Under the pieces are notes generated by a model that saw only the letters and a list, made by a program, of their open reading frames with translations, made no database searches and was not told the origin of the DNA. Shown here in pieces: positions 8,564 through 17,000 of a stretch of DNA of 64,000 nucleotides. The translations under genes were made by a program, and so were the position numbers. The stretch's first letter is position 1; each line of letters begins with the position of its first letter. Source of the DNA: Streptomyces sp. RKND-216 (GTDB lineage: Bacteria; Actinomycetota; Actinomycetes; Streptomycetales; Streptomycetaceae); NCBI RefSeq assembly GCF_004795255.1, contig NZ_SSBQ01000002.1, positions 4,680,001-4,744,000 on the forward strand. The letters are read 5' to 3'.

Positions 8564-9253
8564 ATGGCGGAATCCGACAGCGGCGGTCCGGTGAGAAGCG
8601 ACACCTCCGGGAAGGTCACGCTCACCAAGAGTGCCCCCAAGGTCTCACTCGACAAGCCCCGTTCCGGCGGTGAACTCACCGTGAATCTCAACTGGAACGC
8701 CCGTGGTGCCGAGGGTGCGGCAGGCGGGACGGGTAAGCGGGGCCTGATGGCCAAGCTGCAGACGGCGTTGCAGCCGAAGCAGGGGATTGACCTCGACCTC
8801 GGCTGTCTTTGGGAGTTCACCGACGGCTCCAAGGGCGCGGTCCAGGCAGTCGGCAACTCCTTCGAGGCCCGGGACTCCTCCGGGCGGCCCGTGCTCCAGC
8901 TGGACGGCGACGACCGTTCCGGTGCCGCGGCGGGCGGCGAGAACCTGCGTATCGACCTGGGTCGGATCGACTCCCTCAAGCGGGTCCTGGTCTTCGCCAT
9001 GATCTACGAGGGTGTGCCGAACTGGGAGGCCGCGCGGGCGGTCGTGACGCTGGACGCCCCGGCTCAGGCGCCGATCGAGGTCCTTCTCGACGAGGCCGAC
9101 CCCAACGCCCGGATCTGCGGCGTCGCGCTGATCGAGAACACCGCTCAGGGCCTTTCCGTGCGGCGCGAGGTCCGTTACGTCAAGGGTTCCCAGCGCGTGC
9201 TGGACCAGGCGTACGGCTGGGGGCTGAGCTGGGCTCCTGGGCGGAAGGACTAG
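8564..9253 (+). CDS. TerD-family protein
   Basis: 229 residues. The beta-rich TerD domain is visible: LTVNLNWNAR, then an acidic loop GIDLDLGCLWEF, a second LDGDDRSGAAAGGENLRIDL and VFAMIYEG. The acidic DLDL and DGDD segments are the calcium-binding sites of TerD-family proteins. A 50-residue insertion with lysines (RGLMAKLQTALQPKQ) between the first strands marks the TerZ/TerA-like Streptomyces variant. The family is linked to tellurite and general stress resistance; it stands alone here. ATG at 8564 with an AAGGAA site. Confidence 0.88.
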   Translation: MAESDSGGPVRSDTSGKVTLTKSAPKVSLDKPRSGGELTVNLNWNARGAEGAAGGTGKRGLMAKLQTALQPKQGIDLDLGCLWEFTDGSKGAVQAVGNSFEARDSSGRPVLQLDGDDRSGAAAGGENLRIDLGRIDSLKRVLVFAMIYEGVPNWEAARAVVTLDAPAQAPIEVLLDEADPNARICGVALIENTAQGLSVRREVRYVKGSQRVLDQAYGWGLSWAPGRKD

Positions 9254-9337
9254 CACCAGGGGCGCGGAGACGGCGAGGAGCCCGTCCGCGTCCGGACGGC
9301 GCGCCGCGCTTCACGACGGAGCCGAAGAACCGGTGGG

Positions 9338-9700
9338 TCAGCCCCAGCCGAGTTCTCCGGTGGAGGTGGCGTGCGGCTGGTCGAACGGCGGCGGGTCCGG
9401 CATGCGGCCGGTCGTGAGCACGTCGGCGAACGTCTCCAGGCAGGCGCCGAGGGAACGCCAGGCGGCGGCTTCGTCGAACGTGCCCGGGGCGTCGTGCGGG
9501 ACCAGGCCCATGCGTCCCCGGCCGGGGCCGGGTCGCATGTCGAGGCATTCAAGGTCGCCCTGGAAGTGGGTGACCGGCATCCACAGGCGATGCCCCCGCA
9601 CCAGGCGGGCGAACTCGTCGCGGGTCAGGCTCGCGTGTTCGCGGAGCGCCTGGACGACCGCGCCGAAGGTGCGGAGGCTGTCGGAGCCTCCGGTTCGCCG
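9338..9700 (-). pseudogene. In-frame XRE regulator :: SMI1/KNR4-like fusion relic
   Basis: The minus-strand frame contains SDSLRTFGAVVQALREHASL and TRDEFA, the N-terminal helices of the Streptomyces XRE regulators that normally continue to SKHTVASIE. At about 9607 it switches in frame to GHRLWMPVTHFQGDLECLDM and RPGPGRGRMG, which looks like the C-terminal half of an SMI1/KNR4-type protein, ending GELGWG and a stop. The rest of both proteins is absent and no good start was found, so this is best read as a deletion scar between two former neighbours. Confidence 0.6.
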
Positions 9701-9886
9701 CCCGCGTTGTCCTTGCCGTTCCTGCTCTCGCCCCTTCCGGCCACCCTCCCGCAGTACCCGCCCGCCTGACGGATCGTCACACTGTCTAACGCGTACCGCA
9801 GCCGTTGGTGCGCGTACGCTCCCGGCGCGTACGCGCACGCCACGGGGCTGCCGACGGGGCGTGCCGGGCCGGGGGATGCTCTGCGC

Positions 9887-10324
9887 ATGGCCGTCTTCCG
9901 CGACTTCAACTTCAAGCTGCTGGTCGTCGAGCAGCTCATGTACCGGCGCGAACTGCTCACCCCGCAGTTCCGGATCGCCGACCGCATGCGGGAGCGCGGC
10001 GTCACGGACGTGCAGGGCTGGACGTTCGACAACGACCTCGCGTTCACGGTGCTGGAGGAGTCGCGGGCGTACTTCGCGGAGCTGGAGATCCCGGACGACC
10101 TGCTGGCGAAGGTCGAGGAGCTGTGCGTCGACGGTGGGCTGGAGGTTTACCAGGAGTGCGCGCCCGTCTGGGACGGAGAGGACGACCTGTTCGACGTCCG
10201 CTCACTGGACGACCTGGACCTGCTGCCGAACCTCCGGCGCGTCGAGGGCGTGGAGGCCTGCGCGATCATGTCGGTGCCGGACGCCGTCGAACTCCTCGCG
10301 GCACGGGGCATCGTGGCCGACTGA
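9887..10324 (+). CDS. Conserved small protein of unknown function (DUF6892-like)
   Basis: 145 residues, soluble and acidic (DDLDLLPNL, WDGEDDLFDVRSLDDL). The N-terminus FRDFNFKLLVVEQLMYRREL resembles the DUF6892 family, proteins found near SMI1/KNR4-like and toxin-immunity genes. No catalytic motif is visible. The neighbouring broken SMI1/KNR4-like gene suggests a remnant immunity cluster, but that is inference. Codon use is typical of the genome. Confidence 0.65.
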   Translation: MAVFRDFNFKLLVVEQLMYRRELLTPQFRIADRMRERGVTDVQGWTFDNDLAFTVLEESRAYFAELEIPDDLLAKVEELCVDGGLEVYQECAPVWDGEDDLFDVRSLDDLDLLPNLRRVEGVEACAIMSVPDAVELLAARGIVAD

Positions 10325-10417
10325 GGGGGCACGCGTACGTGGCGCCGCGGTGCCGCGTACGACGGCTCGCAGTACGCGGACCCAGGCTGGAAAACGGGCG
10401 TCCGCGCAGGTCAGGGT

Positions 10418-10870
10418 GTGTCCATGCGATCGACCTCCGCCCCCGAGGGCACCGGCGCCGTGCGCCTGTTCACGCAGCGGTTCAGCTCCACGCGGCTCGG
10501 CGCGCGGCTCGCGCGGCACCTGGCGCTGCATCAGCTGGAGCGCTGGGACCACCCGCACGGCACGGCCGTGTCCGACGCCGCCGCGCTGCTCGTGGCGGAG
10601 CTGGCGGCGAACGCCGTCACCCACGGCCGCGTTCCCGGGCGGGACTTCGAGCTGCGGCTCCTGCTGGCCTGCGGCACGCTCCGGGTCGAGGTGACCGACG
10701 CGCGGGACGAGCGACGACCGCCGCCACCGGGTCACCTTCCCGAGCCGAAGCCGCACGCCGAGCGCGGGCGCGGCCTGCACCTCGTCGAGGCGCTGGCCGA
10801 CCGGTGGGAGGTGCTGGACCGGGTGCCGGTCGGCAAGACGGTCGCCGCCGAGCTGGACCTGCCACGCTGA
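10418..10870 (+). CDS. RsbW/SpoIIAB-type ATP-binding regulatory protein
   Basis: 150 residues, a stand-alone GHKL/HATPase_c_2 domain. The N-box LVAELAANAVTHG and the G-box region AERGRGLHLVEALADRW are visible, with a proline-rich lid between them. Streptomyces have dozens of such proteins; they act as anti-sigma factors or serine kinases, or modulate partners by ATP-dependent binding. No anti-anti-sigma or sigma gene is adjacent, so the partner is unknown. Its TGA stop lies inside the terminator stem. Confidence 0.85.
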   Translation: MSMRSTSAPEGTGAVRLFTQRFSSTRLGARLARHLALHQLERWDHPHGTAVSDAAALLVAELAANAVTHGRVPGRDFELRLLLACGTLRVEVTDARDERRPPPPGHLPEPKPHAERGRGLHLVEALADRWEVLDRVPVGKTVAAELDLPR

Positions 10871-10912
10871 CCCCGGCCGCGCCCCGCCGCACGGCGGGGC
10901 GCGGCCGGGGTC
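10869..10912. terminator. Bidirectional terminator, 21-bp perfect stem
   Basis: GACCCCGGCCGCGCCCCGCCG and its exact complement are separated by only CA. The hairpin overlaps the stop codons of the two convergent genes on either side, so it can end both transcripts. Confidence 0.85.
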
Positions 10913-11171
10913 ACTCCTCCCGGGGGCGTGCGGCGGCCTGCTTGCGGTCGTAGTAGACCCCGAAGATCAGTCCCGCGAAACCCATGGCGATGCCAGCCAG
11001 CGCGCCCTTCGCCGCGATGCTGTTCAGCGGCGTGGTGAGCAGCACCGCGACGGTCATAGCGACCAGCAGCACCCCCACCGCGATCTGCATCGGGACCTTC
11101 CACCGCTGCATGCGGGCCACCTCTCCGTTCTGCCGGAACCGCTCGTTCCGTTCTGTGTTGCCGTACTGCAT
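10911..11171 (-). CDS. Small two-helix membrane protein of unknown function
   Basis: 86 residues. Two hydrophobic helices (about 29-46, IAVGVLLVAMTVAVLL, and 55-74, GALAGIAMGFAGLIFGVYY) are followed by a basic tail YDRKQAAARPREE. No family is recognised. The true start may be the methionine of MQRWKVPMQ rather than the ATG at 11171, since no clear ribosome site precedes the latter. The shared convergent terminator supports it being expressed. Confidence 0.5.
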   Translation of the reverse strand: MQYGNTERNERFRQNGEVARMQRWKVPMQIAVGVLLVAMTVAVLLTTPLNSIAAKGALAGIAMGFAGLIFGVYYDRKQAAARPREE

Positions 11172-11352
11172 GGTGAGCCACCGCCCCGCACGTCGACACC
11201 GGACCCGACGGCTTCCAGCACTTCCGCCAGCAGGTGCGCCGCATCGCGGATGAGCGCCCCGCGAGTGGGTAGAAGCTGGTGTCGCCAGGTCGTGACCGGC
11301 CCAGGCGGTGATGAGCCTGCGGGTCCCGCCGACGGATCAGGCGATGCCGCTC

Positions 11353-11614
11353 TCAGCTCTGGACGGGGGCGATCGGTGTGCTCTGCTCCAGGCGGCTCCC
11401 CGGGGTTGCGGCGAAGTCCTCGGCCGTCTCCAGCCGCATGCAGCTTCTCCACCTGTTCGGCGGCGGGTGCTGGTAGGTTCGCACGCGCTCCAGCAGAGCA
11501 TCGCGCTCATCGGCGTCCGGGCCGGTCTCCTCGTAGTGCCGAATGGTGCGCAGGGGCAGTTCCGTCCGCGCGACCAACCATCTCGCCGATCTGCAGGTGC
11601 CTGGTCTTCACGCC
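11353..11614 (-). pseudogene. MerR-family regulator relic with internal deletion
   Basis: It starts as a MerR protein should, VKTRHLQIGE, then shifts frame into ARTELPLRTIRHYEETG, the winged-helix recognition segment. The sequence next jumps to DADERDALLERVRTYQ, the C-terminal dimerisation helix, and ends with a damaged coiled coil (RLETAEDFAAT). The central wing and the first part of the long helix are missing. At least one frameshift plus one internal deletion make it non-functional. Confidence 0.7.
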
Positions 11615-11724
11615 CGCGTTCCCTGGTCCTTCCACCGGACGGCGGGCGCAGTACGGCACCCGCGTCGGCCGCGTGCGCTGGCCTGACGCTCAGCCCCCGT
11701 GCGTCGTAGTCCACGGTCCGAAGC

Positions 11725-12213
11725 CTATTCGGCGGCAGCGGCCAGGCGACGCCGCAGCTCCTCATCCGGGACGTCCTCCAGGTGGGTGAGGAAGACCCAC
11801 ATGTGCCCCTGGGGGTCCTTGAGGATGACGGTGCGGTCGCCGTGGAACATGTCCGTCGGGGGCTGGAGGATCTCGGCGCCGGCGCCCTCGGCACGCTCCG
11901 CCAGGTCGTCGACGTCCGGTACGAAGACGTGCAGCGCGACGGATGTACCTCCGCCCAGTGCGGCGGGGGAGGCGAAGCGGCCGGCCTCCGCCTCGTCCAC
12001 GCTGGCGTCGCCCAGCATCAGCGCCGACCGTCCGACGGTGATCTCGGCATGCAGGATCCCGCCGCCCGGGGCGTCGATCCGGAAGTCCTCGCGGGCGCCG
12101 AACGCCCGCCGGTAGAAGTCGATCGCGGCGGCGGCGTCGTCGACCATGATGTGCGGGACCACGGCGTAGTGGTACTGCTCGGGAATCTCGACGGCGGTGG
12201 CGTGCTCGGGCAT
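11725..12213 (-). CDS. VOC-family (PhnB-like) glyoxalase-fold protein
   Basis: 162 residues. Two beta-alpha-beta-beta-beta modules are seen, with VVPHIMVDDAAAAIDFYRRAFGA at the start, HAEITVGRSALMLGD, VALHVFVPDVDDLAERAE and DRTVILKDPQGHMWVFLTH at the end. This is the PhnB/YdcE-like branch of the VOC superfamily, usually of unknown substrate. ATG at 12213 follows a GAGGGA site. It is complete, unlike the VOC relic at 8.1 kb. Confidence 0.87.
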   Translation of the reverse strand: MPEHATAVEIPEQYHYAVVPHIMVDDAAAAIDFYRRAFGAREDFRIDAPGGGILHAEITVGRSALMLGDASVDEAEAGRFASPAALGGGTSVALHVFVPDVDDLAERAEGAGAEILQPPTDMFHGDRTVILKDPQGHMWVFLTHLEDVPDEELRRRLAAAAE

Positions 12214-12328
12214 GGTGAAGCTCCCTCTCCGGGCGCCGCAGGTCGGTCCGACGGCTCTGGAACGAACGTAGAAGTTCACCTTTGGTTCAAGTCAAGCGCC
12301 GGTGTCGGGCGGGTGCACGCAACGGCGC

Positions 12329-12355
12329 GCAAGGTCTTCCGCAAGTTTCAGCAAG
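12329..12355. promoter_or_regulatory. GCAAG direct repeats upstream of the amylase gene
   Basis: GCAAG occurs at 12329, 12341 and 12351, that is with 12- and 10-bp periods, about 205 bp before the amylase start. Similar GCAAG/CTTGC repeats lie in promoters of Streptomyces alpha-amylase genes, where they are operators for MalR/Reg1-type repressors. The rest of the 12214-12559 gap holds no gene that I can see. Confidence 0.55.
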
Positions 12356-12559
12356 CTGTTACGTTCCTTCCCGTCCGGCCCGGTCGGCCGGGGCCCGCCG
12401 CATCGGGCCCACGCGCCCGGTCGGCCGGGCCGGTTCACACCGGCAGCTTCAACCGCCTTGCGGGCAGCGGCGCGTGGCCCGGCGGGGCGGCACACCCATC
12501 CTCCCGAGGGCCTCCGACCCCGGGAGGGATCACCCCCAGCCCACCCCCAAGGAGGCATT

Positions 12560-13948
12560 GTGGCCAGGAGAAGGACCACGGGGGCCGCACTCGCGTCGGT
12601 CGCGACCGTCGCGGGACTGCTGACCGTCGCGCCCACCCCCACCGCAGAGGCCGCCCCGCCTGGAGGCAAGGACGTCACAGCCGTCCTCTTCGAGTGGGAC
12701 TTCGACTCCATCGCCCGCGAATGCACGAACACCCTCGGCCCGGCCGGCTACGGGTACGTACAGGTCTCGCCGCCGCAGGAGCACATCCAGGGCGGCCAGT
12801 GGTGGACGTCGTACCAACCGGTCAGCTACGAGATCGCCGGACGGCTCGGCGACCGCGCCCAGTTCCGGAACATGGTGAACGCCTGCCACGGCGCGGGCGT
12901 CAAGGTCGTCGTGGACGCCGTGATCAACCACATGACCGCCGGCTCCGGCACGGGCACCGGCGGCTCGTCGTACACGCACTACGACTACCCCGGCACGTAT
13001 TCCGGCGCGGACATGGACGACTGCCGGGACGACATCAGCAACTACGGCGACCGGTACCAGGTGCAGCATTGCGAACTGCTCGGCCTCGCGGACCTGGACA
13101 CCGGCGAGGACTACGTGCGCGGCCGGATCGCCGGCTACCTGAACGACCTGCTGTCGCTCGGTGTGGACGGCTTCCGCGTCGATGCCGCCAAGCACATCCC
13201 CGCCGGGGACCTGGCCAACATCAAGAGCCGGCTCAGCGACTCCGGGGTGTACCTCAAGCAGGAGGTCATCCGGGCGGCCGGTGAGCCGGTCACGCCCGAG
13301 GAGTACCTGGGCGTCGGCGACGTGCAGGAGTTCCAGTACGGCAGGGACCTCAAGCGGGTCTTCGAGAACGAGAAGCTGGCCTACCTCAACAACTTCGGCG
13401 AGGGCTGGGGCTACCTGGACAGCGGCAGGGCGGGGGTGTTCGTCGACAACCACGACACCGAGCGCAACGGCGAGACGCTCAACTACAAGAGCGGCGCGAA
13501 CTACACCCTCGCCAACGTGTTCATGCTGGCCTGGCCGTACGGCTCCCCGGACGTCAACTCCGGCTACGAGTGGTCGAACAAGGACGCCGGACCGCCCAAC
13601 GGCGGCCGGGTGGACGCCTGCTGGCAGGGAGGCTGGAAGTGCCAGCACGCCTGGCCGGAGATCGAGTCGATGGTCGCCTTCCGCAACACCACCCGCGGTG
13701 AGCCGGTCACCGGCTGGTGGGACAACGGCAACGACCACATCGCCTTCGGGCGCGGGGGCAAGGGCTACGTCGTGATCAACCACGAGGGCTCCTCCGTCAC
13801 CCGCACCTACGACAGCGCGCTGCCCGGCGGCACGTACTGCGACGTGCAGAGCGGCACCACCGTGAGCGTGGACGGCGAGGGCCGCTTCAGCGCCACCCTC
13901 GGCGCGAACACGGCGCTCGCCCTGCACACCGGCGCCCGCTCCTGCTGA
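12560..13948 (+). CDS. Secreted alpha-amylase (GH13)
   Basis: 462 residues. GTG start at 12560 with AAGGAGG just upstream; signal peptide about 1-31 ending TAEAAP. The GH13 barrel shows [10 protein letters not shown], the nucleophile in GFRVDAAKH (D208), the acid/base in YLKQEVI (E235) and FVDNHDTER (D299). It ends with the small C-terminal beta domain and has no starch-binding module, which is the usual layout of short Streptomyces endo-amylases. It hydrolyses internal alpha-1,4 bonds of extracellular starch. The amylopullulanase follows after a terminator-like hairpin. Confidence 0.95.
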   Translation: MARRRTTGAALASVATVAGLLTVAPTPTAEAAPPGGKDVTAVLFEWDFDSIARECTNTLGPAGYGYVQVSPPQEHIQGGQWWTSYQPVSYEIAGRLGDRAQFRNMVNACHGAGVKVVVDAVINHMTAGSGTGTGGSSYTHYDYPGTYSGADMDDCRDDISNYGDRYQVQHCELLGLADLDTGEDYVRGRIAGYLNDLLSLGVDGFRVDAAKHIPAGDLANIKSRLSDSGVYLKQEVIRAAGEPVTPEEYLGVGDVQEFQYGRDLKRVFENEKLAYLNNFGEGWGYLDSGRAGVFVDNHDTERNGETLNYKSGANYTLANVFMLAWPYGSPDVNSGYEWSNKDAGPPNGGRVDACWQGGWKCQHAWPEIESMVAFRNTTRGEPVTGWWDNGNDHIAFGRGGKGYVVINHEGSSVTRTYDSALPGGTYCDVQSGTTVSVDGEGRFSATLGANTALALHTGARSC

Positions 13949-13994
13949 CCGCCGCACTCCCGCTCCGATCGCTCTGAGGCGGGACCGCACCACC

Positions 13995-14037
13995 CGGGCC
14001 GCCCGGCACGCTCCGAACCCCGCTGCCGGGCGGCCCG
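13995..14037 (+). terminator. Hairpin between amylase and amylopullulanase
   Basis: CGGGCCGCCCGGCA pairs exactly with TGCCGGGCGGCCCG across a 15-base loop. It lies 47 bases after the amylase stop and 52 before the next start, so the two genes probably have separate transcripts or attenuated read-through. Confidence 0.7.
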
Positions 14038-14088
14038 TTCCAGCCACTCACCCTCCCCCTCCTCCACCGCCCCTGAAGGAGAGCCACC

Positions 14089-17000
14089 GTGCTCGGTTCC
14101 TCCGCGCGCAGAGGGGTGGCCGCGGGCATAGCGGCCGCCGTTCTCACCACCCTCGTCACCGCCGCCGCACCCGCGGCCGCGAAGAAGGCGCCACCGCCGC
14201 CGTCCGACAAGTCCCTCGCCGCTGAGGTGACGCGGCACGACCTCACCCGCGAGCAGTTCTACTTCGTGCTGCCCGACCGTTTCGCCAACGGCGACACCGG
14301 CAACGACGAGGGCGGCCTGACCGGCGGACGCCTCCGGACCGGCTTCGACCCGACGGACAAGGGCTTCTACCAGGGCGGCGACCTCCAGGGCATCATCGAC
14401 CGGCTGGACTACATCGAGGACCTCGGGACGACGGCGATCTGGATGGCGCCGATCTTCAAGAACAAGCCGGTGCAGGGCGAGGGGAAGAACGCCAGCGCCG
14501 GCTACCACGGCTACTGGATCACCGACTTCACGCAGGTCGACCCGCACTTCGGCACCAACGCACAGCTCGAGACGCTGATCGAAGCGGCCCACGACAAGGG
14601 CATGAAGGTCTTCTTCGACGTCATCACCAACCACACCGCCGACGTCGTCGGGTACGAGCCGGCGTCCTACGACTACCTGTCCAAGGGCGCCTTCCCCTAC
14701 CTGACGAAGGGCGGCAAACCGTTCGACGACCGCGACTACGCCGGCGGGAAGCCCTTCCCGAAGGTGGACGAGGGCTCCTTCCCGCGTACGCCCGTCGTGC
14801 CGGAGGCGGAGCGGGACGTCAAGGTGCCGTCGTGGCTCAACGACCCGGCGATGTACCACAACCGCGGCGATTCCACGTTCGCCGGCGAGTCCAGCGAATA
14901 CGGCGACTTCGCGGGGCTCGACGACCTGTGGACCGAACGCCCCGAGGTCGTGCGGGGCATGGAGCGGATCTACCAGCGGTGGGTCCGCGACTTCGACATC
15001 GACGGCTTCCGCATCGACACCGTCAAGCACGTCGACATGGACTTCTGGTCGCAGTGGGCCACCGCACTGGACCGGTACGCCGCGAAGAAGGGGCGTGACG
15101 ACTTCTTCATGTTCGGCGAGGTCTACTCCTCCGACGTGAAGACAACCGCGCCGTACGTGACGCGGGGCCGGCTGGACTCCACCCTCGACTTCCCCTTCCA
15201 GGACGCCGCCCGCGGCTTCGCCTCCCAGGGCGGCTCCGCGCAGAAGCTGGCCGAGGTGTTCGCGCAGGACTACCGCTACACCACCGAAGCGGCCAACGCC
15301 TACGAGCAGGTCACCTTCCTCGGCAACCACGACATGGGCCGCATCGGCGCCTTCGTCCGCCAGGACAACCCCGACGCGGACGAGGCTGAACTGCTGCGCC
15401 GCGACGCCCTCGCCCACGAGCTGATGTTCCTCAGCCGCGGCAACCCGGTGATCTACTACGGCGACGAGCAGGGCTTCACCGGCGCCGGCGGCGACAAGGG
15501 CGCCCGCCAGACCCTCTTCGCCTCGAAGACCCCCGACTACCTCGACGACGACCAGCTCGGCACCGACCGCACCCACGCCGAGGACGCCTACGACACCCGC
15601 CACCCGCTGTACCGCGCCGTCGCCCGACTCTCGAAGCTCACCACGAAGCACCCGGCGCTGCGCGACGGCGTGCAGGTCGAACGGCACGCGGCCGACGGCC
15701 CCGGCGTGTACGCCTTCTCCCGCTTCCCCGCCGAGCAGGACGCACCGGCCCGCGAGTACCTGGTCGCCGTCAACAACGCCGAGGAGAAGCGGACCGCCAC
15801 CCTCGACACGGCCTCGCCCGGCACCCGCTTCCGCACCCTCCACGGGGAGGGCAAGCCCGTCACCAGCCAGGCCGACGGCACGGTGAAGGTCACCGTGCCC
15901 CCGCTGTCCGCCCGGGTGCTGCACGCCGCGCAACCGGTGCCGGAGCCGGAGGACGGGCCGTCCGTCACCCTCACCGCCCCCGAGGCCGGCGCCACTGGCA
16001 CCGTCGAGCTGAGCGCCGACGTGGACGGCGGCCCCCTCACCCGCGTCGTCTTCGCCGCCCAGGCCGGCGACGGGACGTGGCGCACCCTCGGCACCGCCGA
16101 CCACGCGCCGTACCGCGTCACCCAGCACGTCGGCGACGACGTCGCCGCCGGAACACCGCTGCGCTACAAGGCCGTCGCCGTGGACCGGCAGGGCCGCCTC
16201 GCCTCCGACACGGCCGGCAGCACCGCCGGGCAGCCGCCCGCCGAACAGCCGCCGTCCGCACTGGACCGTGACTGGGCGGTCGTCCATTACCAGCGACCCG
16301 ACGGCGACTACGACGGCTGGCAGTTCACCGCGGGGGAGCGGACCGCACCCTTCACCGGACGGGACGCCTACGGCGCGTTCGCCTGGGTCACCGTCGCGGA
16401 CGGCGAGAGCGCCGTCGACTTCCGCATCGAGAAGGACGGCTCGGCCGACGGCGGGGAGCGCAGCATCGACCTGGGCCGCACCGGCGAGGTGTGGGTGCGG
16501 CAGGGCGGCGAGGAGACGCTGCCCGAGGCGCCCGACGGCGCGTACCCGCCGCAGGACGAGAACACCGCCGTCGTCCACTACCACCGCCCCGACGGCGACT
16601 ACGACGGCTGGGGCCTGCACACCTGGACCGGTGCCGCCGACCCCACCGACTGGGCGGAGCCGCTGCAGCCCACCGGCCGCGACGCGTTCGGCGTCACCTT
16701 CGAGGTGCCGCTCGCCGAGGGCGCGGGATCACTGAGCTACATCCTGCACAAGGGCGACCAGAAGGATCAGGCCGCCGACCAGTCCCTCGACTTCGCCACC
16801 CACGGCCGCGTCGCGTGGAAGCTCAGCGGCAAGGACGGCTACCTGCTCCCCGCCGGCGGCAGCGCACCCGACCTCGACCTCACCAAGGCCGAGGCGCAGT
16901 GGATCGACCGCGACACCGTCGCCTGGAACGTCGAGGCCACCGGCGCCACCAGCGAGCAGCTCGTCCACGACCCGAAAGGCCGCATCGGGATCGAGGACGG

